The notes: generated by a model not told the origin, from the sequence alone. Shown: positions 42,458-52,112, counted from the stretch's first letter. The stretch: 64,000 nucleotides of DNA from SLRI01 sp964393275 (GCA_964393275.1 CAYMTA010000001.1:110499-174498); one strand, 5' to 3'. Translations and numbers: made by a program.

Positions 42458-42535
42458 TGGGGCGAGCGACCGGACTTGAACCGGCGGCCTCCAGGGCCAC
42501 AACCTGGCGCTCTAACCAACTGAGCTACGCCCGCC
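42458..42535 (-). tRNA. trnH: tRNA-His (GTG anticodon)
   Basis: The minus strand folds into a full cloverleaf: extra 5' G (-1) pairing with C73, acceptor GCGGGCG/CGCTCGC, D-arm with AGCTCAGTTGGTTAGAGC, anticodon loop TTGTGGC giving GTG, T-arm GGTTCAAGTCC, and an encoded CCA. The -1 G and GTG anticodon fix its identity as histidine tRNA. Confidence 0.97.
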
Positions 42536-42690
42536 ATCAGATGGCGGGGTATGTGGCGCAAAGGCAGGGAAGCGTCAAGCATCCGCCGGGAATCCGACGC
42601 TGCCTATTTTTTGGGCAACCTGCCCGCATTCGAGGCAGGCGCGGAGCGTGGCTCCCGGATTCGACCCTTGCCGATCGGTCCAAAAGCGGC

Positions 42691-42706
42691 TGGCATGCTC
42701 CGTGCA
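42691..42706 (+). promoter_or_regulatory. Candidate sigma-54 promoter for glnB-glnA
   Basis: TGGCATGCTCCGTGCA has the required GG and GC dinucleotides 12 bases apart (consensus TGGCAC-N5-TTGCA). It lies about 127 bases before glnB. Nitrogen-regulated sigma-54 promoters before glnBA are known in Azospirillum and relatives. I could not identify clear NtrC sites upstream. Confidence 0.5.
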
Positions 42707-42832
42707 TGCTCGTTGGCAGCGTTGGCGAGATGCAGCCCCTGCGCCCGCCCGTCGGCGCCCACCTTGCCCGACCATCCGGTCGGGACGGGCGGCGGCCGTG
42801 GCGCGCTCGAAGATGGAAGGAGACCCGAGGGC

Positions 42833-43171
42833 ATGAAGAAGATCGAGGCGATCATCAAGCCGTTCAAGCTCGACGAGGTGAAGGAGGCGCTGCAGGAGGT
42901 CGGGCTCAAGGGCATGACCGTGACCGAGGTCAAGGGCTTCGGCCGGCAGAAGGGTCACACCGAGCTCTATCGGGGTGCCGAGTATGTCGTCGACTTCCTG
43001 CCGAAGGTGAAGATCGAGCTCGTGGTCGACGATGCGATCGTCGACCGGGCGGTCGAGGCCATCCTGCAATCGGCCAGGACCGACCGCATCGGCGACGGCA
43101 AGATCTTCGTCCTGCCGGTCGAGGACGCCGTGCGCATCCGCACCGGCGAGCGCGGCGCCGACGCCGTCTGA
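42833..43171 (+). CDS. glnB: Nitrogen regulatory protein P-II
   Basis: 112 residues, the exact family size. It starts MKKIEAIIKPFKLDEVKEAL. The T-loop GRQKGHTELYRGAEY has the uridylylation tyrosine at residue 51 (second Tyr). The C-terminal signature IGDGKIFVLPVEDAVRIRTGERG follows. It senses 2-oxoglutarate and ATP/ADP and controls NtrB and glutamine synthetase adenylylation. AAGGAG upstream supports the start. It is cotranscribed with glnA 92 bases downstream. Confidence 0.97.
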   Translation: MKKIEAIIKPFKLDEVKEALQEVGLKGMTVTEVKGFGRQKGHTELYRGAEYVVDFLPKVKIELVVDDAIVDRAVEAILQSARTDRIGDGKIFVLPVEDAVRIRTGERGADAV

Positions 43172-43263
43172 GCCATCCACCCGGCCGGCGTCGGCGCCGG
43201 CCGGGCGTCCTTCAGGAATCCGGCCCCAAGCGGGCCCGGCAACGCGCAAGAAGAGGGTCGATC

Positions 43264-44694
43264 ATGACACTGGGATGCAAGTCGGCGGCGGACGTGGTGA
43301 AGGCCGCCAGGGACAACGGGGTGGAGATGATCGATCTCCGCCTGACCGACGTGCCGGGCACCTGGCACCACATCTCCTACCCGGCGGCGGTCTTCGGCGA
43401 GGGCCAGATCGAGGACGGCCTCGGCTTCGACGGCTCGTCGATCCGCGGCTTCAAGCAGATCCAGGAATCGGATATGCTGCTCCGCCCGGACGTCACCACC
43501 GCCTTCCTCGATCCCTTCGCCCGCCACAAGACGCTGGTGATGATCTGCGCCGTAGCCGACCCGGTGACCGGCGAGCTCTACAGCCGCGACCCGCGCGGCA
43601 TGGCGATCAAGGCCGAGGAGCACCTGCGGTCGACCGGCATCGGCGACACCGCCTATTTCGGCCCCGAGGCCGAGTTCTTCGTCTTCAGCGACGTGCGCTA
43701 CGGCCAGGCCGGCCACTACTCGAGCTACGAGATCGATTCGCCCGAGGGCCACTGGAACACGCTGGCCGACGAGGGTCCCAATCTCGGCTACAAGATCCGC
43801 GCCAAGGAGGGCTACTTCCCCTGCACGCCGACCGATTCGCTCAATGATCTTCGGGCCGAGATGGCGCTGGTCATGCAGTCGATCGGGCTCACGGTCGAGT
43901 GCCATCATCACGAGGTGGCGACCGCCGGCCAGTGCGAGATCGACATGAAGTTCGATTCGCTCTTGGCGATGGCCGACCACCAGATGAAGTACAAGTACGT
44001 GGTCAAGAACGTGGCCCGGGCGCACGGCATGACCGCGACCTTCATGCCGAAGCCGCTCTATGGCGACAACGGCTCGGGCATGCACTGCCACCAGTCGATC
44101 TGGAACGGCTCGACCCCGCTCTTCGCCGACGAGGCCGGCTATGCCGGGCTCTCCGACATGGCCCGCCACTACATCGGCGGGCTCCTCCGCCACGCCCCCT
44201 CGATCCTCGCCTTCGCCGCCCCGACGACCAATTCCTATCGCCGCCTGGTGCCGGGCTACGAGGCGCCGGTCAACCTCGCCTGGTCGCTTCGCAACCGCTC
44301 GGCTGCCTGCCGCATCCCGATGTACTCGAACAGCCCGAAGGCGAAGCGGGTCGAGTTCCGCTGCCCCGATCCCTCGGCCAACCCCTATCTCGCCTTCTCG
44401 GCCATGCTGATGGCCGGCCTCGACGGCATCAGGAACAAGATCGACCCGGGCTCGCCCATCGACAAGAACATCTACGACCTGCCGCCCGAGGAAGCGGCCG
44501 AGATCCCGAAGGTCCCGGGCCAGCTCGCCGACGCGATCATCGCGCTCGAGGGCGACCACGACTACCTGCTCGAGGGCGACGTGTTCACGCCGGACTTCAT
44601 CCAGTCCTACATCGACTACAAGCGCGCCGCCGAGCTCGACCCGATCCGGCTCCGCCCGCACCCTTACGAGTTCGTCCTCTACTACGACTGCTGA
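43264..44694 (+). CDS. glnA: Glutamine synthetase type I
   Basis: 476 residues. Beta-Grasp N-terminus, then FDGSSIRGFK, the metal-binding FGPEAEFFVF, HCHQSIWNG, the glutamate flap and NRSAACRIP blocks of GSI. The adenylylation tyrosine is in KNIYDLPPEE, so activity should be controlled by GlnE as in GSI-beta enzymes. It makes glutamine from glutamate, ammonia and ATP. The glnB-glnA order is standard in alphaproteobacteria. Confidence 0.97.
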   Translation: MTLGCKSAADVVKAARDNGVEMIDLRLTDVPGTWHHISYPAAVFGEGQIEDGLGFDGSSIRGFKQIQESDMLLRPDVTTAFLDPFARHKTLVMICAVADPVTGELYSRDPRGMAIKAEEHLRSTGIGDTAYFGPEAEFFVFSDVRYGQAGHYSSYEIDSPEGHWNTLADEGPNLGYKIRAKEGYFPCTPTDSLNDLRAEMALVMQSIGLTVECHHHEVATAGQCEIDMKFDSLLAMADHQMKYKYVVKNVARAHGMTATFMPKPLYGDNGSGMHCHQSIWNGSTPLFADEAGYAGLSDMARHYIGGLLRHAPSILAFAAPTTNSYRRLVPGYEAPVNLAWSLRNRSAACRIPMYSNSPKAKRVEFRCPDPSANPYLAFSAMLMAGLDGIRNKIDPGSPIDKNIYDLPPEEAAEIPKVPGQLADAIIALEGDHDYLLEGDVFTPDFIQSYIDYKRAAELDPIRLRPHPYEFVLYYDC

Positions 44695-44709
44695 GCATCG
44701 CCGGGAACC

Positions 44710-44727
44710 GGCGGCCTTCGGGCCGCC
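44710..44727 (+). terminator. glnA terminator-like hairpin
   Basis: Stem GGCGGCC/GGCCGCC with a TTCG tetraloop lies 15 bases after the glnA stop and is followed by CGCCCCTCCTT. It falls in the short gap to the convergent MFS gene, so it may serve both directions. Confidence 0.65.
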
Positions 44728-44737
44728 CGCCCCTCCT

Positions 44738-45931
44738 TCAGCCGGGCCGCCGCAACGCCAGCCGCCGCTCCAGGATGCCGGCGACGGCGAGCCCGCCGAG
44801 CGCCATGAGTGCGAGGGCCGGAATGACCAGATGGGCGGCGGCGAGCCCGACCCGGTCGGCCAGGGCGCCGAGCAGGAAGGGGGCGGTGAGGATGGCCACG
44901 CCCACCGCCAGCATGAACCGGGCGCTGGCCGCCACCCCGTTGGGCCCGGCCGCCTCGAGCGCCAGGCCGAGCGTCAGCGGGTAGAGCAGGGCGACGCCGA
45001 GGCCGAGCACGAAGAGCCCGGCCAGCGCCAGGGCCGGCCCGGCGTCGGTCCAATAGAGGCCGAAGCCGGCGAGCGTCACCAGAAGGGCCGCCGCATAGAG
45101 CCGCTGCGCCTTGATCCGCCCGACCACGGCGCTGCCGGCGCTCCGCCCGATCAGCATGGCGAGGGCGAAGAGGGCAGCGCTGCTCGCCGCCGTCGCCGGC
45201 GAGAGGCCGATCACCAGCTCCATGTAGGCGGGCGCCCAGAGCAGCACGCTGAACTCGATGGCGACGACGAGGGCGAGGAGCACCCAATAGGCCCAATAGG
45301 CCGAGGACAGGCGGCCCCGCCGGTCGGCGTGAAAGGCGCTCTCGGGGATCCGGGCCGAGCGGCCGACGAGCAGGATCAGGAGGCCGAGCGCCACGCCAGC
45401 CAGCACGGCGCCGCGCCAGCCTAATCCCAGCGCCAGCGAGCCGCCCATGGCGAGCGGGGCCAGCACGGCGAAGGCGTAGCAGGCTGCGCCCATCTCGGCG
45501 ATCGCCCGGTCGCGATGGCGGCCGTGGATGTCGGCGAGCATGGCCGGCGCCACCGAGGCGATCAGGGCGCCGCAGAAGCCCATGACGAAGCAGGCGGCGA
45601 TGCTCGCCCAGGCGGCCGGGGCGAGGCAGAGCGCGGTCGCGGCGAGCGCCGCCCCGGCGCTGCCGAAGGCGAGGCCTCGCGCCCGGCCGAGCCTCTGGAT
45701 GACCCGCTCGCCGAAGAGGCCGACCAGGATCATGCCGAGGGCGATCGCCGAGGAATGCAGCGCCGCGGCACGGTAGCTGAGCTCGAGCTCGGCCCGCAGG
45801 TAGGGCAGGATGTTGCCCTGGATGTTCAGGAGGAACGTGAAGAAGCCGAGCAGCAGATAGCCGTACCACGTCGCCGCGTCACGGCGCATGGCCGCCGCCG
45901 GGGCGGGCGCCGTGGTGGCCGATCCCTCCAT
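44738..45931 (-). CDS. MFS transporter
   Basis: 397 residues with about 12 hydrophobic segments from ATG 45931 (GAGGACGAC upstream). The frame is open for 31 more residues, but that part is charged and Pro-rich. Conserved MFS loop features are GLFGERVIQRLGRARGLAFG after span 2 and a second-half repeat LIGRSAGSAVVGRIKAQRL. It converges with glnA. The substrate is unknown. Confidence 0.85.
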   Translation of the reverse strand: MEGSATTAPAPAAAMRRDAATWYGYLLLGFFTFLLNIQGNILPYLRAELELSYRAAALHSSAIALGMILVGLFGERVIQRLGRARGLAFGSAGAALAATALCLAPAAWASIAACFVMGFCGALIASVAPAMLADIHGRHRDRAIAEMGAACYAFAVLAPLAMGGSLALGLGWRGAVLAGVALGLLILLVGRSARIPESAFHADRRGRLSSAYWAYWVLLALVVAIEFSVLLWAPAYMELVIGLSPATAASSAALFALAMLIGRSAGSAVVGRIKAQRLYAAALLVTLAGFGLYWTDAGPALALAGLFVLGLGVALLYPLTLGLALEAAGPNGVAASARFMLAVGVAILTAPFLLGALADRVGLAAAHLVIPALALMALGGLAVAGILERRLALRRPG

Positions 45932-46099
45932 GTCGTCCTCGTTCCAAGGAAACGGCGCCGGGCGCCGAGGTCCTTCGGATAGGCCGGGCCGCATTAAGCG
46001 GCAAGCGGCACATCGGTACCGCATCGGTGCCGGCGGGCGAATGCGAGTGGGCGCGATCGGTTACAGTCGCTCGTTGAGATCCGATTGCGGGAGGCAGCG

Positions 46100-46771
46100 A
46101 TGGCGGAAGCGATCCCAGAGAGCTGGCTGGCAGGACCGACCCGGCAACCGCCGTTCGAGAAGCCGAATCCGGAGACCCCGGGGCGAAGTGGAGCTCCGGC
46201 CGCGATCACCGACGATCGCGGCTGGTCGAGCCTGCCGGTGGCGCCCTGGCGGCGCTACGGGGCGCGGGCCATCGACACCTCGGTCAACGGCCTGCTCGGC
46301 GTCCTGCTCCTGGCCCATGCCTGGTACTCGCTGGCACCGCGCTCCGCCGACAGCTTCTTCTCGCTCATCGCAACGCCCGGTGGGCTGTTGCTCGATCTCG
46401 TGCTCACCACCTTCATCGCGGCCATCGTCGGTGGCTTCATCATCGGCGCCACGGGCACGTCGCTCGGCAAGGCGATCTTCGGCGTCAGGGTGCTCGACGA
46501 GGCGCTGCAGCCCATCGGCATCAGGCGCGGCCTCGTCCGCGAATTTCACGTCCTATGGTCGGGGCTGGCGCTCGGCATTCCCATCCTGGCGTTCTTCACC
46601 CTGCTGGTCGCGTACCGGAGATTGCAGCGGGATCAGGCGACGGCGTGGGACCAGGGCGCCTGTCTGGTGCTGCACCGCCCACGGGGCGTGCTGCAGACCG
46701 TGCTCAACTGTGTCGGCATTATCCTGATCGTCGTGGTCAATGTCGGAATGCGAGCGCTGGCCAGCGCCTGA
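46100..46771 (+). CDS. RDD family membrane protein
   Basis: 223 residues from ATG 46100 (GGGAGG 6 bases upstream; a TTG 15 bases earlier is the longer reading). A Pro-rich cytoplasmic N-terminus is followed by WRRYGARAIDTSVNGLLGVLLL, the Arg-Asp...Asp pattern of RDD proteins, and four hydrophobic segments. ATGTSLGKAIFGVRVLDEALQP is the second family block. RDD proteins have been linked to ion exchange, but the role here is open. Confidence 0.85.
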   Translation: MAEAIPESWLAGPTRQPPFEKPNPETPGRSGAPAAITDDRGWSSLPVAPWRRYGARAIDTSVNGLLGVLLLAHAWYSLAPRSADSFFSLIATPGGLLLDLVLTTFIAAIVGGFIIGATGTSLGKAIFGVRVLDEALQPIGIRRGLVREFHVLWSGLALGIPILAFFTLLVAYRRLQRDQATAWDQGACLVLHRPRGVLQTVLNCVGIILIVVVNVGMRALASA

Positions 46772-46840
46772 CGGCGCGAAGCCCGGGCCGCGATTCCTGC
46801 CAACCTTCGAGGTGAGCGGGACGGCCTTCATCTGGACGCC

Positions 46841-47725
46841 ATGCGGAGCCGACCGGTGCCCGAGGAACGACAGTGCCCTCTCCTCTGTTTCCTCGCCGGC
46901 CTGCTCCCGCTCGCCAGCCTCTCGTGGCTCCTCAACACGTATCAGCCGGAGATCGTCGATTCCCTCCGCCCGGCGACCGGTCTCATGGCGGCAATCGCCG
47001 TGCATCTCGCCGCCATGGTGGCCATGGCCCTGCTCGGCTTGCGGGCGACCCTTCTCCTTTGGCGTCACCCCGCCCGCCGACGCGGCAGCGGCGGGGCCGG
47101 CCTGCTCTTCCTCCTTGCGTCCTGCCTCGTCGTCTACCAGGCCGCCAATGCCGGTGCCTACCTGCTCGCTTCCCGGGACCTTTATGCGATCACGCTCGCA
47201 ACCGACGACAGCCCGGACGCCCGGATGCGCCCGCTGCCATCCGGGAACCTCTTGATCGAGGGTCCGCTCGGGCCGGGCCTGATGCGCGATTTCCGCGCCG
47301 CCGATGCCGCGTTCGGCCCCTTCGCAACGATCGAGATCACCAGCCCGGGCGGCCTTGTCGTTCACGCCTTGGAGCTTGCGGCCTATGTCGAGCGGCACGG
47401 GCTGAAGGTCGTGGTGCGCGGGGAGTGCCTGAGCGCCTGCGTCCCGATCGCCGTGGCCTCGCCCGCCTCCTTCGCCGAGCCGGATGCGGTCTTCGGCTTC
47501 CATCGGGTCTCGGCAGCGGTCGAGCTGACCTCCGAGGTAGCGGGCTATTCCCTGGAGCGGCTCGACCATGACATGCTCGATTTCCTCCGCCGCCACCGCG
47601 TTCCCGAAAGCGTGCTGGAGGAAGCGGCGAGGCATGGCGGCGACTCGATGCATTTCGTCTCCGCCCGGGAGATGGTGGCCATGGGCATCATCAGCGGCGT
47701 CCTGGCCGACCGCCCGGGCTCCTGA
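46841..47725 (+). CDS. Membrane-anchored ClpP/crotonase-fold protein (COG3904-like)
   Basis: 294 residues. Three hydrophobic segments in residues 12-110 are followed by a soluble domain. In it, TIEITSPGGLVVHALELAAYVERHG and GECLSACVPIAVAS hold the Gly-Gly oxyanion region and a Ser next to Cys, as in periplasmic ClpP-like proteins. FGFHRVS gives a candidate His. It could be a membrane serine protease, but activity is untested. It follows the RDD gene on the same strand after 69 bases. Confidence 0.7.
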   Translation: MRSRPVPEERQCPLLCFLAGLLPLASLSWLLNTYQPEIVDSLRPATGLMAAIAVHLAAMVAMALLGLRATLLLWRHPARRRGSGGAGLLFLLASCLVVYQAANAGAYLLASRDLYAITLATDDSPDARMRPLPSGNLLIEGPLGPGLMRDFRAADAAFGPFATIEITSPGGLVVHALELAAYVERHGLKVVVRGECLSACVPIAVASPASFAEPDAVFGFHRVSAAVELTSEVAGYSLERLDHDMLDFLRRHRVPESVLEEAARHGGDSMHFVSAREMVAMGIISGVLADRPGS

Positions 47726-47800
47726 AGCATGGGCTCGGCCATCGCGCCCTGCCGGGCAGCCTGCTAATGACGATGTCTCCCCCGGACAGGACACGCCACC

Positions 47801-48964
47801 TTGACCCAAGCTCCCGCCACCCTCCTCGCGCATGACGACCTCGCCGCCTTCGATCTCGGCGCCGGCGGGCCGGTGGTGCCGCCGATCTACCAGACCTCGC
47901 TCTTCACCTTCAAAAGCGTCGCCGCCATGGAGGCGGTCTTCGCCGGCGAGCGGAAACAGGCGATCTACAGCCGGGGCGACAACCCGACGGTCATGGCGTT
48001 CGAGGCGAAGCTGGCGTCCCTCGAGGGCACCGAGGCGGCGCGCGGCTTCGCCTCGGGCATGGCGGCGATCAGCAGCACGGTCCTGGCCTTCCTCGAATCG
48101 GGCGACCGCATGGTCTCGGTCCGCCACTGCTACCCCGACGCCTACCGCCTGTTCCGCCGCCTGCTGCCGCGCCTCGGCATCACCGTCGAGTTCGTCGACG
48201 GCCGCGACCTGGACGCCGTGGGCCGGGCGGTGGAAGGGGCGAAGCTGCTCTACCTCGAAAGCCCGACCAGCGTCGTCTTCGAGACCCACGATGTCGCGGC
48301 GCAGGCCGCCCTCGCCCGCGCGGCCGGCGCCATCAGCGTGATCGACAACAGCTGGGCGACCCCGCTCTTCCAGCAGCCGCACAAGGTGGGGGTCGATCTC
48401 GTGCTCCATTCGGCGAGCAAGTACCTCTCCGGCCACAGCGACACCGTCGCCGGCGTGGTCTGCGGCAGCCAGGCCCATCTCGACCGGATCAACCGCCTGA
48501 CCTACCCCTTCCTCGGCGGCAAGCTCGCCCCGTTCGAGGCCTTCCTCCTGCTGCGCGGCCTGCGCACGCTGGAGATTCGCCTCAAACGCCAGGAAGCGAG
48601 CGGCCTCGAGGTGGCGCGGTGGTTGCGGGAGCGGCCCGAGGTCGCCCGGGTCAACCATCCGGGCCTCGGCAACCGCCAGGGCCTCGGCGGCACCACCAGC
48701 CTCTTCAGCATCGAGCTTCGAGACGGTGTCGACGTCACCCGCTTCTGCGACACGCTCGACCTCTTCCGGCTCGGCGTGAGCTGGGGCGGCCACGAGAGCC
48801 TGGTCTTCCCGACCGCCGTCGGGCTCCGCCAGGCCGGCGAGCACAACAGCCTCGTCGACTTCGGCGTCTCGCCCCGGCTCGTCCGCCTGCATGTCGGCCT
48901 CGAGGACCCGGCCGAGCTGATCGCCGACCTGGAGCAAGGGCTCGACGCCGCCCGCGGCGACTGA
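47801..48964 (+). CDS. Cys/Met metabolism PLP-dependent enzyme (cystathionine beta-lyase/gamma-synthase family)
   Basis: 387 residues, normal for the family. PIYQTSLFTFKS, YSRGDNPTVMAFEAKLASLEG, the SGMAAISS phosphate-binding block, VIDNSWATP and the PLP lysine in HSASKYLSGHSD are all present. The start is TTG 47801. The enzyme could be cystathionine beta-lyase or O-acetylhomoserine sulfhydrylase-type. Sequence alone does not decide. Confidence 0.9.
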   Translation: MTQAPATLLAHDDLAAFDLGAGGPVVPPIYQTSLFTFKSVAAMEAVFAGERKQAIYSRGDNPTVMAFEAKLASLEGTEAARGFASGMAAISSTVLAFLESGDRMVSVRHCYPDAYRLFRRLLPRLGITVEFVDGRDLDAVGRAVEGAKLLYLESPTSVVFETHDVAAQAALARAAGAISVIDNSWATPLFQQPHKVGVDLVLHSASKYLSGHSDTVAGVVCGSQAHLDRINRLTYPFLGGKLAPFEAFLLLRGLRTLEIRLKRQEASGLEVARWLRERPEVARVNHPGLGNRQGLGGTTSLFSIELRDGVDVTRFCDTLDLFRLGVSWGGHESLVFPTAVGLRQAGEHNSLVDFGVSPRLVRLHVGLEDPAELIADLEQGLDAARGD

Positions 48965-49068
48965 AGGCGGCACCGTCCGCGAAGAGGCGGTGACAATCGA
49001 TCCCGGCTGGACCGCCGGCCGAAAATCGCGCACACCTTCGCCCAACCAGCCGTGCAAGGGAGGACTTC

Positions 49069-50328
49069 ATGCGCGTAGTGACAATGGCGGCGGCGATCGC
49101 CTTTCTGGCGAGCGCCGGCGGGGCCGCGGCCCAGACGCTGAGCCTCGTCGAGGTGATCACCAGCCCGCCTCGGACCGAGCTGCTCCGCTCCATGGTCGAC
49201 AAGTTCGAGGCGGAGCATCCGGGGGTCACGGTCGAGATCACGTCCCTGCCCTGGGGCCAGGCTTTCGAGCGGCTCGCCACCATGGTCCAGGGCGGCCAGA
49301 CCCCGGACGTGGTCGAGATGCCCGATCGCTGGCTCTCGCTCTACGCCAATGCCGGCCAACTCGTCGACCTGACCCCCCGCCTCGCGACGTGGGACAACAC
49401 GGCCGAGCTGACCGATGCCGCAAAGGAGTTCGGCAGCGTCATCCCGGGCCAGACCCACATGATCCCCTACGGCTTCTATCTGCGGGCCATGTTCTGGAAC
49501 AAGAAGCTCTTCGCCGAGGCCGGGCTCGACCGGGCACCGGAAACGATGCAGGAGTTCTACGACTTCTCGGCCAAGATCGCCGAGCTTCCCGGCAAGTACG
49601 GCTATTGCCTGCGGGGCGGCCCCGGAGCGACCAATGGCTACATCATGATGATGCTCGACTTTCTGGGCGAGAACAAATACTTCAACGACGACGGCACCTC
49701 GACCCTGGACGATCCCAAGGCGATCGAGGGGCTGCAGTTCATCATCGACATGTACCAGAATGGCCTCGTGCCCCGGGACAGCGTCAACTGGGGCTTCAAC
49801 GAGATCGTCGCCGGCTTCTACTCCAGCACCTGCGCCATGCTCGACCAGGATCCGGACGCGCTCATCGCCATCAAGGAGCGGATGCCGGCCGAGGACTTCG
49901 CCGTGGCGCCCATGCCGCTCGGCCCCGCCGACAGGTCGTTCCCGACCATCGGCTTCACCGGCTGGGCGATCTTCGAGGCGTCGGAGCAGAAGGACCTCGC
50001 CTGGGATCTGGTGGCCCATCTCTCGTCGCGCGAGTCGAACCTCGAATGGTCGAAGTTCGTCGGCGTCCTGCCGATCTACATCGGCGCCGAGCAGGATCCG
50101 TTCTTCACCGGACCCAACTTCGAGGGCTGGTTCGTCGAGCTCAACGATCCGCGCTGGGAGCCCACCTCGATGCCCACCTATCTCGAGGAGTTCGGCTACT
50201 TCGCCGACGTCGTCTCGATCCAGGGCGGCCAGGAGGCGCTGCTCGGCCAGCGCACGGCCGAGGATGTCGCGACCGAGTGGGCCGACTACCTGACGGCGGC
50301 CCAGCAGAAGTGGCTCGCGGCGCGGTAG
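49069..50328 (+). CDS. Sugar ABC transporter substrate-binding protein (SBP family 1)
   Basis: 419 residues with a signal peptide (about 1-22, ending AAA-QT). Features of extracellular sugar-binding proteins: EVITSPPRTELLRSMVDKFEAEHPGVTVEI, TPDVVEMPDRWLSLYAN, AMFWNKKLFAEAGLD and the late GGAILEG-like position GWAIFEASEQKDLAWDLVAHL. AAGGGAGG gives a strong start. It leads a three-gene carbohydrate importer (two permeases follow). Confidence 0.92.
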   Translation: MRVVTMAAAIAFLASAGGAAAQTLSLVEVITSPPRTELLRSMVDKFEAEHPGVTVEITSLPWGQAFERLATMVQGGQTPDVVEMPDRWLSLYANAGQLVDLTPRLATWDNTAELTDAAKEFGSVIPGQTHMIPYGFYLRAMFWNKKLFAEAGLDRAPETMQEFYDFSAKIAELPGKYGYCLRGGPGATNGYIMMMLDFLGENKYFNDDGTSTLDDPKAIEGLQFIIDMYQNGLVPRDSVNWGFNEIVAGFYSSTCAMLDQDPDALIAIKERMPAEDFAVAPMPLGPADRSFPTIGFTGWAIFEASEQKDLAWDLVAHLSSRESNLEWSKFVGVLPIYIGAEQDPFFTGPNFEGWFVELNDPRWEPTSMPTYLEEFGYFADVVSIQGGQEALLGQRTAEDVATEWADYLTAAQQKWLAAR

Positions 50329-50330
50329 CC

Positions 50331-51257
50331 GTGGCGACAGCGGGGCTCGCCGGGGCGCGGGCCGGCCGGGGCACCGGCCGGCTCGGCCTCGTGCTGGAGC
50401 CCTGGGTCTATCTGGCGCCGGCGCTGGTCCTGCTCGGGCTCGTCATGTTCGTGCCCTTGATCGTCGGCTTCACCTACGCCTTCCAGGACATCCGCCTGCT
50501 CAACCCGATGGCCGGCGGCTGGGTCGGGCTGAAGCACTTCGAGGCGCTGGCGGGCGACAAGAACTTCCGCGTCGCTTTGGTCAACACCGTCTGGTGGACG
50601 GTCGGCTCGGTCGCCCTGCAGTTCCTCTTCGGCCTCGGCCTCGCCCTGCTGCTCAACCGGGCCTTCTGGGGCAAGCGCCTGGTCCAGGCCGTGGTCTTCC
50701 TGCCCTGGGCCGTGCCGACCTTCCTCTCCGGCCTGACCTTCGCCTGGCTGCTCAACCCGGTGATCGGGCCCGTGCCGCACTGGCTCTTCGCCCTCGGCAT
50801 CCTGGAGGAGCCCTACAACATCCTGGGCAACCCGGCGCTCGCCATGTGGGGGCCGATCGCCGCCAATGTCTGGTTCGGCGTGCCGTTCTTCGCCATCACG
50901 CTCCTGGCAGCGCTGCAGGCCATCCCGAACGAGATGTACGAATCCGCCGCCATCGACGGGGCCACCGCCTGGCAGAGCTTCGTCCAGGTGACGCTGCCCT
51001 ATCTGGCGCCGATGATCGCCATCACCGTGCTGCTGCGGACCATCTGGATCGCCAACTTCGCCGACCTGATCATCGTCATGACCAATGGCGGCCCGGCCAA
51101 CGCCACCCAGATCCTGCCCTCGTATATTTTCACGACGGCCTATCGCAAGCTCGATTTCGGCTACGCCTCGGCCATCGCCATGGCGCTCCTCCTCCTGCTC
51201 TTCATCTACGCCATGCTGCTCCACCAGATGCGCAAGATCTTCCGGAGCACGACATGA
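50331..51257 (+). CDS. Sugar ABC transporter permease (MalF/UgpA-like)
   Basis: 308 residues from GTG 50331, 2 bases after the binding-protein stop. Six spans; the EAA motif is EMYESAAIDGATAWQSFVQVTLPYL, and the last loop has TNGGPANATQILPSYIFTTAYR. The stop overlaps the MalG-like start (ATGA). Confidence 0.92.
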   Translation: MATAGLAGARAGRGTGRLGLVLEPWVYLAPALVLLGLVMFVPLIVGFTYAFQDIRLLNPMAGGWVGLKHFEALAGDKNFRVALVNTVWWTVGSVALQFLFGLGLALLLNRAFWGKRLVQAVVFLPWAVPTFLSGLTFAWLLNPVIGPVPHWLFALGILEEPYNILGNPALAMWGPIAANVWFGVPFFAITLLAALQAIPNEMYESAAIDGATAWQSFVQVTLPYLAPMIAITVLLRTIWIANFADLIIVMTNGGPANATQILPSYIFTTAYRKLDFGYASAIAMALLLLLFIYAMLLHQMRKIFRSTT

Positions 51258-52102
51258 CGAGCCTCGGCCGGTCCCACCAGCAGCTCGCCTTGGTCCTCGG
51301 CCATCGGCTCGGCATCCTTCTCTATCTCGTGGTCGCCCTTTTTCCGGTCTACTGGCTGATCAAGATCGCGGTGACGCCCGAGGCGCTGCTCTATACCGAG
51401 GGGGTTCGCCTCTGGCCCTCGACCTTCACCTTCGACAATTTCAGCAAGGTGCTGCTGGCCAGTGATTTTCCGGCCTTTCTCAAGAACTCGATGATCGTCT
51501 CCTTCGGCACCGCCATCGCCGTCACCGTCGTCGCCAGCGCCGCCGCCTACGCCTTCTCGCGCTTCGCCTTCAAGGGCCGGGCGGCCGTCGTCTTCATCAT
51601 GCTGCTGACACAGATGTTCCCGCTCGTCCTCCTGATCGCACCGATCTACCGGCTGATGACGCCCTTGGGCCTCACCGATTCCCTGACCGGCCTGATCATC
51701 GTCTACACCGCCTTCAACACGCCCTTCGCCACCTTCCTCATGCAGTCCTTCCTCGAGGGCATCCCCAAGGAGCTCGAGGAGGCGGCCATGATCGACGGCT
51801 GCACGCGGCCGCAGGCGTTGGTTCGCGTGATCCTGCCGCTCACCCTGCCCGGCATGGGTGCCACCCTTGGCTTCGTCTTCACCGCCGCCTGGTCCGAGCT
51901 GCTCTTCTGCCTCATGCTGATCAACAGCGAGGAGAAGATGACCTTCCCGGTCGGCCTCCTCTCCTTCGTCTCCAAGTTCTCGGTCGACTGGGGCCAGATG
52001 ATGGCCGCCGCCGTGCTGGCGCTGATCCCCGCCTGCCTCTTCTTCGCCTTCATCCAGCGCTATCTGGTCCAGGGCCTGACCGCCGGCGCGGTCAAGGGCT
52101 GA
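51254..52102 (+). CDS. Sugar ABC transporter permease (MalG/UgpE-like)
   Basis: 282 residues. Six spans; the EAA motif KELEEAAMIDGCTRPQALVRVILPL is intact. It completes the channel with the MalF-like subunit. No MalK-type ATPase is encoded here; an MFS gene follows instead, so a shared ATPase elsewhere is expected. Confidence 0.92.
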   Translation: MTSLGRSHQQLALVLGHRLGILLYLVVALFPVYWLIKIAVTPEALLYTEGVRLWPSTFTFDNFSKVLLASDFPAFLKNSMIVSFGTAIAVTVVASAAAYAFSRFAFKGRAAVVFIMLLTQMFPLVLLIAPIYRLMTPLGLTDSLTGLIIVYTAFNTPFATFLMQSFLEGIPKELEEAAMIDGCTRPQALVRVILPLTLPGMGATLGFVFTAAWSELLFCLMLINSEEKMTFPVGLLSFVSKFSVDWGQMMAAAVLALIPACLFFAFIQRYLVQGLTAGAVKG

Positions 52103-52112
52103 ACGGCGTCCG

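Noticed and set aside
42458..42535. tRNA-His as an integration site
   Set aside because: No integrase or repeated tRNA 3' end was found nearby, and the flanking genes look like native chromosome.
42040..44694. Single 884-residue plus-strand frame ending as glutamine synthetase
   Set aside because: The N-terminal half runs antisense through an ABC ATPase and tRNA-His and out of frame through glnB. The real gene starts at 43264.
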